DNA of 64,000 nt, from NCBI GenBank assembly GCA_030272155.1, contig CP126192.1:1026501-1090500 (forward strand). The letters are read 5' to 3'. This document shows, one piece after another, positions 35,052 to 46,933 of the stretch. The notes under the pieces were generated by a model that was given only the letters and a program-made list of their open reading frames with translations, was not told the DNA's origin and searched no databases. The stretch comes from Tetradesmus obliquus. Taxonomy: Eukaryota > Chlorophyta > Chlorophyceae > Sphaeropleales > Scenedesmaceae. How positions within the stretch are numbered: position 1 is the stretch's first letter; each line of letters begins with the position of its first letter. Position numbers and translations under genes: made by a program.

Positions 35052-35543
35052 GGGCCGTGCTGGCTGTGGGCAGCGGGGAGAGGGGGAGAGGGGGCAGGGC
35101 AGGGCAGGGGCAGGCAGCATGTTGGCGTGGCCTGGCTGGGCTGGTGTGCGGTGCTGTGGTGGTTCAAGGTGGTTTGGGGGGTTGCATGGGCTGCGTGGCG
35201 GTAGCGACTTTGCTATGTACCTGTGGTGTGGTTGTGGCAGAGCCGAGCACCTTATCGTAGTCAATGTGCTTGCAGCTGGGAAGTTCAAAATGTAATCTGC
35301 TTTGTTGTGTGGTGTATTGATTTCTGCATGCTTGTCTGGTGGCACGTCTGGTTTCTCAAAGCAGAGCCTCAACATACGTGTTTTTCAGGCGGTCTGGCCT
35401 GCACTGTTTCTTACTGCAGCGTGCTTGTTTGGCTTCGTGCAGCTGCAAAATCTTATAGCTACTATGGCATCTGTTTGAACAGATTTTCAAACGCTCGTTG
35501 CATCTCAGTAAAAGTTGTTTTGTTGATGCATGCTAGTACCGCT

Positions 35544-37193
35544 ATGGCAGCCCCGGGCAGTGCCAGCTCTCCAGAAGTTGTCCAGCTGATCATGAATTTG
35601 CCCGGCTGCCGCTGCGCCTGCAGGGTGGCGGTAGTGCTTGCGCGTGTGGGCTGCGGCGTCCTCGTGCGCCTGCTTGTGGCAACGGCTGGTGCTGCACACC
35701 GGTGCGTTGTTGAGGAAGTGGCGCATGCGCAGTCACAATATACAATGGTACCTGGTTGTGGACGCTTGCTTTCTTACATTTCTTGGTTCTGCAGTGATGC
35801 CATCTCGTGGAAGTGGCATGGTGTTGTGTGTGAAGCCAGGTGTGCTGCAGCCTGCCAGCCTTACAAAGCATACCCTTGTGCTGCTGTTTAGTAGCCACAA
35901 GTCACAAAGCTTTGCACGCACCTCCTTGTGGCTATGTTGTGTTATTGACCAGGTAGCTACGTCTGTTCACCCATCACGATGCAATGTGCTCTTTGACCTC
36001 ATTTACGAGCAGCATAGGCGTGTTACCTGCATCACCTTGGGCAAGCTGCTTGCAGGCCGGGGCAGCTTGCGCGCTGTGCAGGCAGCCTGGGGGCGCGGCT
36101 GCTGCGCCTGCCCAGCATCCTGCAGCTGCCCGCGTGGGCGGCGCCAGCTGCAGCAGCTGCTGCAGCGGGCGCAGCACTGCAGCAAGCTGCAGCGGGTCAT
36201 TGCAGCCGGTGCGCTTGCAGCAGCAGGCCAGCCAGTGCCGCAGCGCGCCCAGGCTTCAGCAGGGCAGCAGCAGCAAGCGCCGGCAGTGCCTGGGAAGTGA
36301 CAGAGCAGCTTGAGGGCATCGTGTTGCATGCGCGGGCCTACTATCAGCGGCAGTGCCCGGAGCCGCCGCCTGCCGCGGAGCTGGTGCGGGTGGTGGTGGC
36401 TGTCAGCAGGCTGGTGCAGGCGGAGTTTGGTGCTGCGCAGGGCTGCGGGGAGTGCAACCTGAGGTGAGCTGCAGGCGCATTACAGCTGGGGCTTCTTGAT
36501 GCATACACACAAGAGGCGGCGTGACTGCACCTCGCTGGCCAACAGCACGAATGCATCAAGCGATTTACCTGCTGCTGCAGCATGTTACCGCACTGTGGGC
36601 TTCATGCCATATGCTGTTATGGCTGCCTTAAACCTGCTAGTGCATGCGTCAGGCACACTCACTTCCTGTGGCACTGCACTGACAAGTGTTTGCACCGCAC
36701 TGCGCGCTGCAGGGACCATGTGCTGCGGCTGCTGGAGGGCCTGTTGGCGGTGCAGGGGCGGCGCCTCATCCGAGCAGAAGCCGCCATGGGTGAGGGGCGT
36801 GCCGACATGGTGCTGCTGGGCGCTGCAGGCCTGGGCGGCGGCCCGCCGCTGCTGGTGGTGGAGTTCAAGCGCCTGGCCAGCGAGGCGGGCCGCAGCCAGC
36901 GTGACAGGAACGCGGGCCAGCTGCAGCGCTACCTGCAGGACAAGGTGGCGGGCTGCAGGGAGGGCCTGCTGGTCACCTTTGACACCTGCCTGGTCAACGG
37001 GCTGTCCGCGGTGCGCGTGGTGGGCGTGGAGCGCGCCGCCTGGGCGCGGCTGCTGGGCGACCAGCCTGAGCACGCGCCGCGCTTCACAAGCCAGCCGTGC
37101 CCGCACTTGGAGCGGTGTGCCTGGGCGCTGGGCGCCATGGCGGGCATCTGCGCGCAGCACGGCGTGGCGGTGGGGGAGCAGGCAGGCGGCTAG
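35544..37193 (+). CDS. PD-(D/E)XK nuclease-superfamily-like protein
   Basis: Proposed exons 35544-35624 (weak), 36066-36463 and 36713-37193; 319 residues. The last exon is the informative one. After DHVLRLLEGLLAVQGRRL comes GRADMVLLGAAG, then LLVVEFKR, then AGQLQRYLQDK, and later LLVTFDTCLV. The order D-(x)n-E-x-K followed by a helix with QLxxY is the core of PD-(D/E)XK nucleases, where Asp and Glu bind metal and Lys is catalytic. It is most like the families that monitor or cleave nucleic acid beside an effector domain. The upstream exon holds helices (VTEQLEGIVLHARAYYQRQ, VRVVVAVSRLVQAEFGA) that may form the N-terminal part of the same fold. All three core residues are present, so activity is possible; the role is unknown. 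The fold call is from motif order only. Confidence 0.6.
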
Positions 37194-40100
37194 CAGCGCC
37201 AGCACTGGGGTGATGCCACCAGTGCTTTGCAGCCTTGAAGCGGCTGTGCCTGCGCAGCTGTCCACCTGTACATACCAGTTTGGTGCTGATTGAAGTATGT
37301 GTGTGCTGCAGCAGTTGTGCGAGCTGCTTAACAACCACTATGTGAGTTTCTGGTGTAAGTAGCATGTCGGTTCTTATGGCAGTTTTGTATGCTACTGCAG
37401 TTGATAGCATGTGCGCAGTAAAAGTGCATGTTGGCACTACCAGCAGACTAGCTTCATTGTACAGTCATCTATTAGTAGCTTCCGAGGCTGTGATGGCCAG
37501 GCTGGCACGTGCAGCAGCTTGATGACACTGCGCGACAACCGCAGCGCAGCCGTCAGGATTGTCAGGATCGATGCTGATGCAGTTACATGCAGCAACCCTG
37601 TTCATAGGTGGTACGAAAAGGCATAGGACTGGACCTTACGTTTGCTTGGTTTGCTGCCTTGCAAGGTTTCACTGCTGTTCTTGCCACAGCCACGTTGATC
37701 ACTATGCCAAGAGGGGCTTGTTTGATCCAGTGGATCGCACCTTGGCAGCCTTAGTGAACCAAGTCCTCCTTGTCTACCAACCAGCTGCTAGGGTGCCTAC
37801 CAAGGCCTGTCCCGCCAACTAAGGGCTACTAGGGGGTAATAAGCAGTGACGAAGGGAGTGGTGCCAGGGCTTGCTCGCCTGGTGAAACCGACCAAGACTG
37901 CTTTGGTCATACTTAGTTGCTGCTTAGTGCGGCTCTGACTGAGGCGTTCGGCGGCAAAAACTGCCTCATATGTTTACAATCGCTCAATAACTATCGACCA
38001 GACACGCACTACGGCAATGCCCCAATGAAGCTCTGTCATGTGTTACGATACAAAAAAGACAGGTAGCATGCCGCCTGCTCAAGCTGAACAACTGGATAGC
38101 AAGAAACGAAGACATTCAAGAACATCTAGCGTGGTTCTGGCGTGACAGCACTTGATCGCACACCGCAGCTGCAGCTGGTGCATGCTGCTGCTTCAGAGAC
38201 TGCCAGCGACTGTGCACCAAAACGCAGCGCTCGAAAGTCGATTACTATGCTTAATAGCTTCATATGCGATCATCACATGCACAGATCCTGCGAATGGACG
38301 CAGATCACACAGTAGGGGTTGTGCAGAAGTAGTTGGCTTCATGGTGCATTCTGAGCCGCTGTTCCATGCACCTGCATCCGCGACTTCAACCCAAATGAAC
38401 CTCAAGTAGCGACCGGTTGACCTGGTGAGCCCTGGTGAGCCTCATATCCTGCTGAACTGCAGCTGCAGAGATAGCACCAGCTGCTGCTGCTAGCGGCATT
38501 GAGCGCTCGCCAGCCCCACCAGTGCAGTGGAAAAGTGCTGGCATGACGAGACAGACCCTATGACAGATCAGCAAAATTAAGGTTACACCAACACGCTGCG
38601 CTGACTGACGAGCTGGGTGCTTGCAGGTGTCCCACCAGGTGCTGTTTGGTTCCAATGCTGTGCGCTTGCAAGCAAGCAGCAGCTAGGATCACCAGTGTGC
38701 TTCCCATACTTTGATCACACAGGTAAGTGAAACCCTGCTCCCTGCAGGATGCCAGCTTTTTTGGGTAGCAGGTAGCACTGTAGCTGCACAATGTTGACTG
38801 GTACATCCTGCAGAACAGCCTAGCCGCATGCTTTACGCTTTCAACAGCTTCACATGCATGCAGTGCGGTACCCGTGCGCACCAACCTTTTTCAGCGATGT
38901 TGCCTGCATGCTTATGAATGAGGACAAGTCTTGCTGCTGCTGCTGCTTTCGCCAGGGTCAGCCATCACGCACAAAGACAAGCCGTACGTCATGGGGTGAT
39001 CATTGGCTGGCATGGCATCGATGTGGCACAGCAGATGTCAGGCAACATTATGCTGCTAGTGCACTGAGGTGAGCTGCCCGGTCGCGTGCTGTTGCCAGCA
39101 CTTTGCCTTCAAGACGCTGCTGCCCCACGCAGTTGCGGTTGTGTTGTGCATTTAGTGGTTGACGGATTGAGCGCTACATATAATGCCGGCAACCATGTGC
39201 ATTCCGGCAAGCATGTGCTTAGTGCGTGACAGATGCTAGCGACATGCTGGTGTGCAGTGTGATAGGGACCAGGCTCGCCTGAGCAGGTCCACAGTCTGCT
39301 GCCCATCCATCTTCTGCTGCTGTTGTATACTGCTGCTGGTTTATTCTGCTGTACTGTGCACTTACTCCCAGGCAAAGCCGCAACAACGGTGCACATGCCC
39401 AATTGCACAGGCCCAGCTGCTGAAATTGGGAAGTCAACTGAGGACAAGCCGGAGCATGTTTCAGCACCAACATTCGGCATCTTGAGAGGACACAAGGATA
39501 GGCAGCAATCATAGCTGTTTGTTGTTGTACGTGTATGCTGCTGTCAACTGCAGCAGCATGTGCAGCAGCAACGCGCCCCTTCCATGCAGTTGTGAAGGCC
39601 ATGCTGTTGGCGCGTTGCTTTGTTGCTCTTGATGTGTTGCCACGGGCAAGGTTCCCCGTTTGTTCCTTCCAAAAGGTACCACATGTTTTGTGGTGCTGGG
39701 TCAGCAGCTGTGGGTTTGTGGATCCACACCTTGACACTGGCAACTGGGCACTTGCATGCAGCAGTAGGGGCTGCTGCATGCAGTTCTATCACCTGGAGAG
39801 CTCTTAGTTTGAGCCTTGCAATCATTTGCTGGGTTGTTGTTGCGCAAAAAGCTGTACCTGCTGCTTCTTTGCAGTGTAACAGAGCATCAGGACATGTTAC
39901 TGAACTTGGGCCTGCCACTGTGAAGCCCTAGCCGCACGTGTGCCTACGCAGCCTTGATTGCTGCACGACCAAGGCTTAGTTGACAAGGCTTATGAACCAA
40001 GCATTGATAAGCGCACACGCCAGGGCTACTAATCAAGCATTGATCGTAACAAGCCTTGTCAGCACACGGTCAAGGCTTGGTCGCCCGAGACCTACCAAGG

Positions 40101-42225
40101 CCTCGCGAGGCCTACTAAGGGTACCAGGGCCTATGAAGCCTGTTACCTAAGTCGGACCCTTGATGTCCTCCCTGTCTAACCACCAAAACGCGTGGATCAA
40201 ACAAGCCCCTCTCGGCATAGTGGATGTACAGCCTCTGCAGACCTGTTCAACAGGATACTGGCAGGGGGCCTTGCTCCCAGGAGCATGTCTTGTGCAGCAG
40301 CTTGTCTACAACATTTGATGCACTTGGTATGGTGCTGCGGTCCAACGGAATCTGGGGTGGGTCTGAAGGTTGCGAGTTGGGTGCTAGGGGTGCTGACCGC
40401 CGTTGTGCTCTGCCGGTTTTTCTTGCGGTTGGCTTTCACCACAATGCTTGCACGCACGATAAATGCAAGCACAACGGACCAGTATACTACGTAGTTGCTC
40501 CTCCTGCCGCTCCAGTGCAGCGCGGGGCGATGGCACTGTTGCTGTGGTGTGATGGGTCACATGGTGATGATGGCGAAGTGATGTGACCTGATGTGATGTG
40601 ATGTGATGCGGTGTAATGGAGGAACTTGTACAACAGCATTCATGCAACAGCTTTCTGGCTGGATGTGAAGTTGGCTGCGCGAGTGCTGATGCACTGCGTG
40701 AATCCTGATGCACTCCTGGAGACAGGCAGCATGTGCGAGGGGTGTGATTTGCAGCTGTCATGTATTGCAGCGGTCGTGCACCGACCTGAAACATACAATG
40801 GTATCCAGTCTGTTTACAGCATGCATCGCAGCTGGATGGCTCTTGCGTTTGTGGGACCTGATGCCATGTCAGTGCACAGCAAAGTGGCGTGAACGTGGCA
40901 CTCTGCAGCCCTCTCTGGCACCCTGCCTATGCAGAATCCAGACTGTTTGTGAGGAAGAAATTCATGCAGTAGACGCATGGCTAAGCACTGTCACGGTTGT
41001 GTTGCAGGGGTGGGCATTACCTGTCGCTGATAATAAACGCTCACAACGTCATCCTGATGGAGTGATTACCACTACTTTTGGTACTACTATGGTGGTGCTT
41101 TCTGGCTGATTCTGTCCCACAGGCTCACCAGTTCTCAGCACAGCTCGGCCACAAGCTGCAATCCACCCGCCAGCACTGCTGCAGTTGAACTGCAGCCTAG
41201 GCTGCATTCCTGCATGACATGGTATGGCAAACGCTGAAGCCCTACATCACGCCAGCAACCGTGGTGGGAAGGCTGCGAATGTGGCTAGTTACGATTGCTT
41301 GGAGTTTTTGTATTGGTGCAGTGCTTGGACATCCTCAGCAAGCATGCCGCTGGCTGCATTGAGCTGGCGTGGCTTCAACTGCCACCACTGCCAGTCACTA
41401 GCATCATGCCAGCATGGTGCTGGCGGCCAGCCTGGCTCGGCATGTTGCAGGGTTACATGGCTATCACAGTTGTATCAGCTCAGCAGCCGCACGCTGTGCT
41501 ACTAACCTCAGGGACCGTGGCATTTAATGTGCGTGGTGTGAAGCCAGATCCACACTCGACGCCAACACAGCGTTGCATGGCATGTTTGACTGTTGCTGCC
41601 AAGATGCAGGGACCAGCGGTCACACAGCCACGTTTGTTCAGCCGTGGCCTTGGTATAATTGCAAGGTAGCACATCATACGTCTTTGCACAGCAGATGGCG
41701 TCCAGCATTGTGAGCGGGGGGTTGCGACACCAGCCAGCTGGCAGTAACAATCCTGAGACCTAATCACTGTCTGCAAGCAAGCCCTGCTCCCGACCTGACC
41801 AATCGCAGCGACACGAGCAGACAATTAACTTGCCGATCACTGGCGTGAAACAGAACAGCTTTGAGCGCAAGCACAGGTCAGCCATCTCCTTCCCGAGGTG
41901 TTGCTGTCAAGCCAGTTCATCAGCTCGACGTACACACCTAGGGCAAGGTTGTGAACACGCAGCATTTTAGGCTCCTACTGAGCGCGTAGCGCAGGTGTCG
42001 TTTCGTCATCGATGTGCTAACAGCTACATACCTGACGCTGCCTGAACCAACGGCCGAACACACATGCGGAAAACGTGTAGCAAGGCTTTGGCTGCTTTCA
42101 TGGCAGGGAGCGTACTCAGCTAAGCTGCGTGGAGCAACGCAGCACTCAACACTGCACCCGCCAGCATCGTCCAGCGAACGCTGAGCAGCAGGCACTGCGG
42201 GTCAAGGCAGGCTTCATAGCGACAG
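37194..42225. other. 5 kb gene-poor region with repeats
   Basis: No convincing gene. Short ORFs on both strands show no motif and no splice-consistent chain. It contains two opposite-facing copies of a short coding-like segment reading HYA[KE]RGLFDP (near 37700 and 40210), a foldback at 39966-40083, a 16-nt palindrome at 40098-40113 and a GTGATGT microsatellite near 40570-40610. There is no reverse transcriptase, integrase or transposase motif. I read it as repeat-derived or decayed DNA. Confidence 0.45.
39966..40083. repeat. Imperfect foldback (MITE-like) element
   Basis: The left arm CGACCAAGGCTT..TGACAAGGCTT (39966-39991), extended by AAGCATTGAT, pairs imperfectly with the right arm ending CAAGGCTTGGTCG at 40083. 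The whole unit is about 118 nt. Direct copies of AAGCATTGAT lie inside. The size and structure fit a small non-autonomous foldback element, but I see no clear target-site duplication. Confidence 0.5.
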
Positions 42226-44317
42226 ATGTATGGCAGAGGCCTGCAGCTGGGTGCAACAGCATGGGCCAGCGGCGTGGGCTTGCTGCTGCTGGCCCTGCTG
42301 ACCAGCACTGCTGCCTACCAGGGCTTCGATTGTGGCCAAGGTGAGCTCAAAGCAGCTCACGGGGCATTCGTTTGGCATTTGGCTGCTTGGCTACCGCACC
42401 CAGCTTGCCTGGCGTTGCCGGCACAACTGCCAGGTAATGGACTCATCTTGCTGCGCTATTGCACTGTGCAGGCACGGCGTTATTGAAGCTGTCCAGCCAC
42501 TCCCAGTGTGGCCCTAGCAGCCACCTGGCATGCTTCAGTACTGTGGCTATGCGCGTGAAGAAGTGCAACATTAAGGCGTGGCCTCACCCGGCGCACAAGC
42601 GCCACAAGCCCTGCTTGGGTATCAGGCTGCTTGCCAATGTGACAGGTGGGGGACCTTGCGCTGCCCAACCGCTGCAACTGCACAAACTGCTGCCCAGCAA
42701 CAGCGTGGCCGCACACTTGTTAACAAAAACATTCGCCAAAAGACACCTGCCAAAAGACACCCGAAGTCAGCAGCTCACGGTGCACCTTGGAAGCATCTTG
42801 CATGGCAGCAGCAAGTCATGCGAGGCCTGGTAGCACTGCTGATTGTTCCTGTGCATGCTTGCAGACGTCAACAACGCGCATGGCACCATCAGTGGGCCGC
42901 TGCCTGGCAGCACTGGGCATGTCATCATGCCTGTGTCTTTTGAGTTCCGGCGCTTGGACGAGTTGATGCACGTGCGGTACGGGGAGTGCACGCTGCGCTT
43001 TGACGTGCGCACCGCATCAGACGCCAGCCTGTGGCCAGTGCCAGGTGAGTGCTGCGCAGCAGGCGAAAGGCAGGGTGTGCATATGCTCGCAGCTTGGCAC
43101 ACAGTGCCGAATGTTGCCTCACAAGGGACAGCTGCTGTGCTGCTCTCAGTTTGGGTGCTGAGTGCTGGTAGCTGGTTTGTAGTGGTGGTGGTTCTGCAAA
43201 GCCAACCCGCGGCTGACATCCTTATGTGCTGCCATGCCGCCCAAACTGTTGCTTGCTGCAGGTGAAGAGGGCGGCGTGTCCGCGCTGCTGGTGCTGCTGC
43301 TGCCAGCCATACTGGTGCCCTGCATGTGCGTGGGCCTCATCCTGGGAGTGGGCAGCATCAGCGCGCAGCGCATACGCGCGGAGTCACGGGCGAGCGGCGG
43401 TGGCGGCGACGGCTGCCTTGATGAGGGCCTGTTGGTAGCAGCGTACAGCGCTCTGGCCAGCGGCCCAGACGGCGCCCGCAGCGGCGGTCCAGGATATCGC
43501 ATGCCACCTGCGGCGCAGTCGCAGCAGGGTGCGCTTGGCCTGATCACGCGCACCTTCAACCTGAAGGCCATGAGCCGGCGCGCGCAGGCGCGGCGGCTGA
43601 GGCGCAGCGCGCGCCCCGTGTACGTGGGCCTGCCCCAGGAGTGCGCTGCGCAGCAGCAGATGTACGCCACCGGCACGCTGCAGCCAGGGCCCAACTGCCT
43701 TGTGGCGCCATGCTTCAGGTGGGTGGGTGGTGCGGATGTGCTGCTGCAGAATGCTGGCTGCGTGTGCTGTTGAAATGACTGGTGACATTCTGGACTGTGC
43801 TGGGCTTCTGCAGTTGTGCCAGGGTGCCAGTTGTGCCATGCCATAGCAGTCTGCAGCTGCCTTTTGTGGGCGCGACAATGCATACGCCTGGCACCCTTCA
43901 TGCTGCTGCTGTTCCCCACATGCCTGCTGCAGGTTCCCGCCTGTGACGATGCCTCCCGGGCTTGACAGCATCGACGAAACTGGCACGCCCTGCAGCAGCA
44001 GCTCAGCAGCACCCTCGCGCAGCAGCAGCTGCCAGGAGATGACGCCGATAGCAGAGGCAGAGCCGGCGCCCAGCCCTGCCACCTGGTCAGCGCTGGCAGC
44101 TGATGCGGCTGGCAACCCAGAGGGCCAAGCAGCGGTGGAAGGCGCTGGCGGCGTGCACAACCACCCACAAGAACCTTTGATGTCTTGCAGTGCAGCGCCC
44201 AGCAGCAGCAGCCATGCCTGGAGCGCCACGCAGCAGCTGCAGCATTCGTTTGCACCAAGCTGGTTCGCTCAGCAGCGGCAGCAGGAGGCTGACAAGTGCT
44301 GCAATGGAGCGTGCTGA
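42226..44317 (+). CDS. Type I membrane protein of unknown function
   Basis: Exons 42226-42340, 42472-42645, 42865-43044, 43262-43718, 43933-44317; 436 residues, first three introns phase 1. It begins with a clear signal peptide (LGATAWASGVGLLLLALLTS, then TAAYQGFDCGQ). The lumenal or extracellular part, about 125 residues, has several Cys, basic and His-rich patches (KKCNIKAWPHPAHKRHKPC) and a beta-rich segment (HVIMPVSFEFRRLDELMHVR, then YGECTLRFDVRTAS). One transmembrane helix follows near 162-187 (ALLVLLLPAILVPCMCVGLI). The long tail starts with basic Arg-rich helices (RRAQARRLRRSARPVY) and ends Ser/Gln-rich with many possible phosphorylation sites. No kinase, lectin or protease domain is visible. 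It could be an orphan receptor-like or sorting protein; the symmetric phase-1 exons for the ectodomain are typical of extracellular modules. Confidence 0.7.
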
Positions 44318-46204
44318 CTGCGAGTTCTGGAGGGAAGTACTCGGCTGTGAAACCATTATGTGTGGTGACTATTGCAAGCTCGGCAAAGTTTGAATTGTGA
44401 AGTTTTGATCTGTGGGCTCATGCATTCATGGCCCGCGAGTGTGTCAAGGTGTGATGCCGCACCGAGCAGGCTTCTGTGCAGTGTATGACGCCCACACGCT
44501 TGTGTACCATCAGGGGCTGCTGCAGCGCAGCTGCCCTGCAGGGGACTTTCCTTCAGGCAGGCTGTTGGATGTGTGTATTGCTGTCCTATTGTATAGTAGC
44601 TGGTGTCCCATTGCTGCTTGGCCAGAGCTTCTTGTTTGATGGCATATTCAACACAGCCCCACCTTCCATTGAAAGGCAGGGTGCAGGCATAGCAACTCTG
44701 CAGGGTGCAGGCATAGCAACTCTGCAGGGTGCAGGCATAGCAACTCTGTGCAGCTGATAGCGCTGAGCAGTGCAAGCCCTTTCCCGCTTGTCTTGGACAC
44801 GTCACCATGTGTGCTGTGCAGCCACAACCTGCAGTGTGCTGCGCGCATTGTGCTTCCAGAAGCAGGGTCGTTTGAAGTCCTTGCGGCTCTGGCTGCGGTT
44901 TGACAGATAGCTGACCTTGAGCAGAGGCTGGGCGCCTTTTTGATTTTCCCTCTGCAGGATGTGCTGTGAGCGCTTTCTTGTATGGCCCTGGTAGGGGCTG
45001 CCTAAGCCATGAGCACAGGGACCTGGTAGCCCCCATGGCCAATGTGTGGCAGCGTTCAGCCACCAGCAGGCGAGGGCGCCGCAGTCATGACACAAGCACC
45101 TCATGGTGACAGTGGCTGCTGGTGCGTGTATTTTGTGCCTGCTCCTATTAAGGGCGCGGCTGACTGGTCAACTTGCCCTGCATTGAAGGGTGGATGGTGG
45201 CCACTGTACGCTTGGTGGTGGATGCCTTACGGCGGCGTTTCCATTGCTCTGCACTGACGCTGTCATTGTGTTTTACCTCGCAAAGTGTACGCAAAGTGTG
45301 TGGTAGTATTTTGTGCAGCAAGTGGTGTTGCAGCAACTCCTGTATTTTCTTCAAAACGACCGGTGAAATGGTGAAGCTGGATATCAGTACTGCAGTCCTG
45401 TGCCAGTGCTGTGGCAAACACAGCAGATGGAACTTCACTGATTTCAAACTGCTCTTGCTTTCACGTGCTGAACAGCAGCACTCAGCAGTTGCTCAGATCG
45501 TGCATACAGTAACATCCCTTTCAAGGGGTTGATTGTTACAGCCCCTGCGCTCAACAGGCTTTCCCAGGCTCAGCTGTGAGCTGCACTGGACAGCCGCATG
45601 TAAGGGTTGATGTGACCCACTGCTTTTGACAGAGTGAATCGTCATGGACACTTTGCCAATGCTTGACACGTCCTAGCCGCTAGGCGGCCTGGAGTAACCA
45701 CAGTCACACTGCCGCGTCAGGCATGGCCGGGCATGTACACGCATGCCATCACTGATCACTGGCATTACCTTGTTGATGGTGTAACATCATGCAGTACATG
45801 CCATTTCATCATGTCACCTCATTACGTCGGACATGCCTGACCACCTGTAGCTGACTATGCAAGAGAACCTGCAATGATGCAGTTGACATGGCATTGCTGA
45901 CAGGATGCCGCGGCGTCCTTGCAACCCTCACACGGATCAAAACATGCGTGACAAGACAGGGCAAGGGGTACCCCACCGGTGGATGCTGTCACCAGCCGCC
46001 AACAGCAATCTGACGCTGCAGCGGGCTTTATGCCATTGAGCCAACAATCACAGCGTACCGCAGCAAGGACGGCAGCCGCCCACGGCAGCTGTGTTGCTGA
46101 CGCAATTAGCAGGCTGCCTGTGCCTGTGGAGGTGCTGCACAGCATGCACCACGCCCGTAAAAGGGCTACAACGTGCATGCAGGCTCCTGCTACTGGGCAG
46201 CTGG
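44318..46204. other. 1.9 kb without a recognisable gene
   Basis: Lies between the 3' ends of the membrane-protein gene (plus) and RPA43 (minus), so it should contain both 3' UTRs. ORFs such as 45173-45532 have no motif. A 24-nt minisatellite sits at 44677-44748. Confidence 0.4.
44677..44748. repeat. 24-nt tandem repeat x3
   Basis: Three exact copies of a 24-nt unit (CAGGGTGCAGGCATAGCAAC plus TCTG) stand head to tail. The length is a multiple of three and one frame reads QGAGIATL three times, but no gene context supports translation. Confidence 0.95.
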
Positions 46205-46897
46205 CTACTGCTGCCCACTGCTCTTCCTCCTGTCCTTGTCCTTTGACTTGTCCTTGTCCTTTGACTTGTCCTTGTTCTTTGACTTGTCCTTGTTCTTCTC
46301 CTTGGACATCCCATCACTCTTTTCCCTGTGCTTGTCGTGCTTCTGTTTACTGCTCTTCTTCGCTGACTGCTGCTGCTGTTCCTGAGTAGGACTCAGCTGA
46401 CTGCTGCTGCCTGCCTGCGGCAGCTGCACAGGGTTCACTTGCTGCTGCTGCGCCTGCTGCTGCGGCTGCTCACTGTGCTTGTGCCGCTTAGCCGGCGGCT
46501 GCTCTGCTGGCTCCTGCTCCTGCTGCGGGCGCTTGGCGGCCTTCTTGGCAGCCTTGGCTGCCTCCTTGGCAGCAGCCTTCTCAGCTTTGCGCGCTGCCTT
46601 GGCCGCTGCCTTGTCGTCATCGCCCGCTGCCTTGGCAGGTGCTGCGCCGGCTGTCTTTGCTGCGTGCTTGGCTGCCTTCCTGGCAGCCTTGGCAGCCTTG
46701 GCAGCTGCTGCAGCTACCTCTGCAGCTTCTGCAGCTGCTGCTGCAGCCACTGCAGCCTGTAGCTGTGCTCGCCGCTGCTGCTGCAGTGGCGGCTGCCGCT
46801 GCAGCAGGCCTGTTGTTTTCGACAGCAGCGAGGCGTCTAGGTTGAACAGCAGCTGCTCCTGGTCTATGTCTGTCGTAGGGGCACTGCAGGCGCAGCG

Positions 46898-46933
<36 letters not shown>

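Noticed and set aside
37194-42225. Possible retroelement or DNA transposon body
   Set aside because: No reverse transcriptase, integrase, transposase or long terminal repeat motif seen; only short inverted repeats.
44356-45063. 235-codon minus-strand frame with triplicated ELLCLHPA
   Set aside because: The repetition comes from the 24-nt minisatellite; nothing else suggests a gene.
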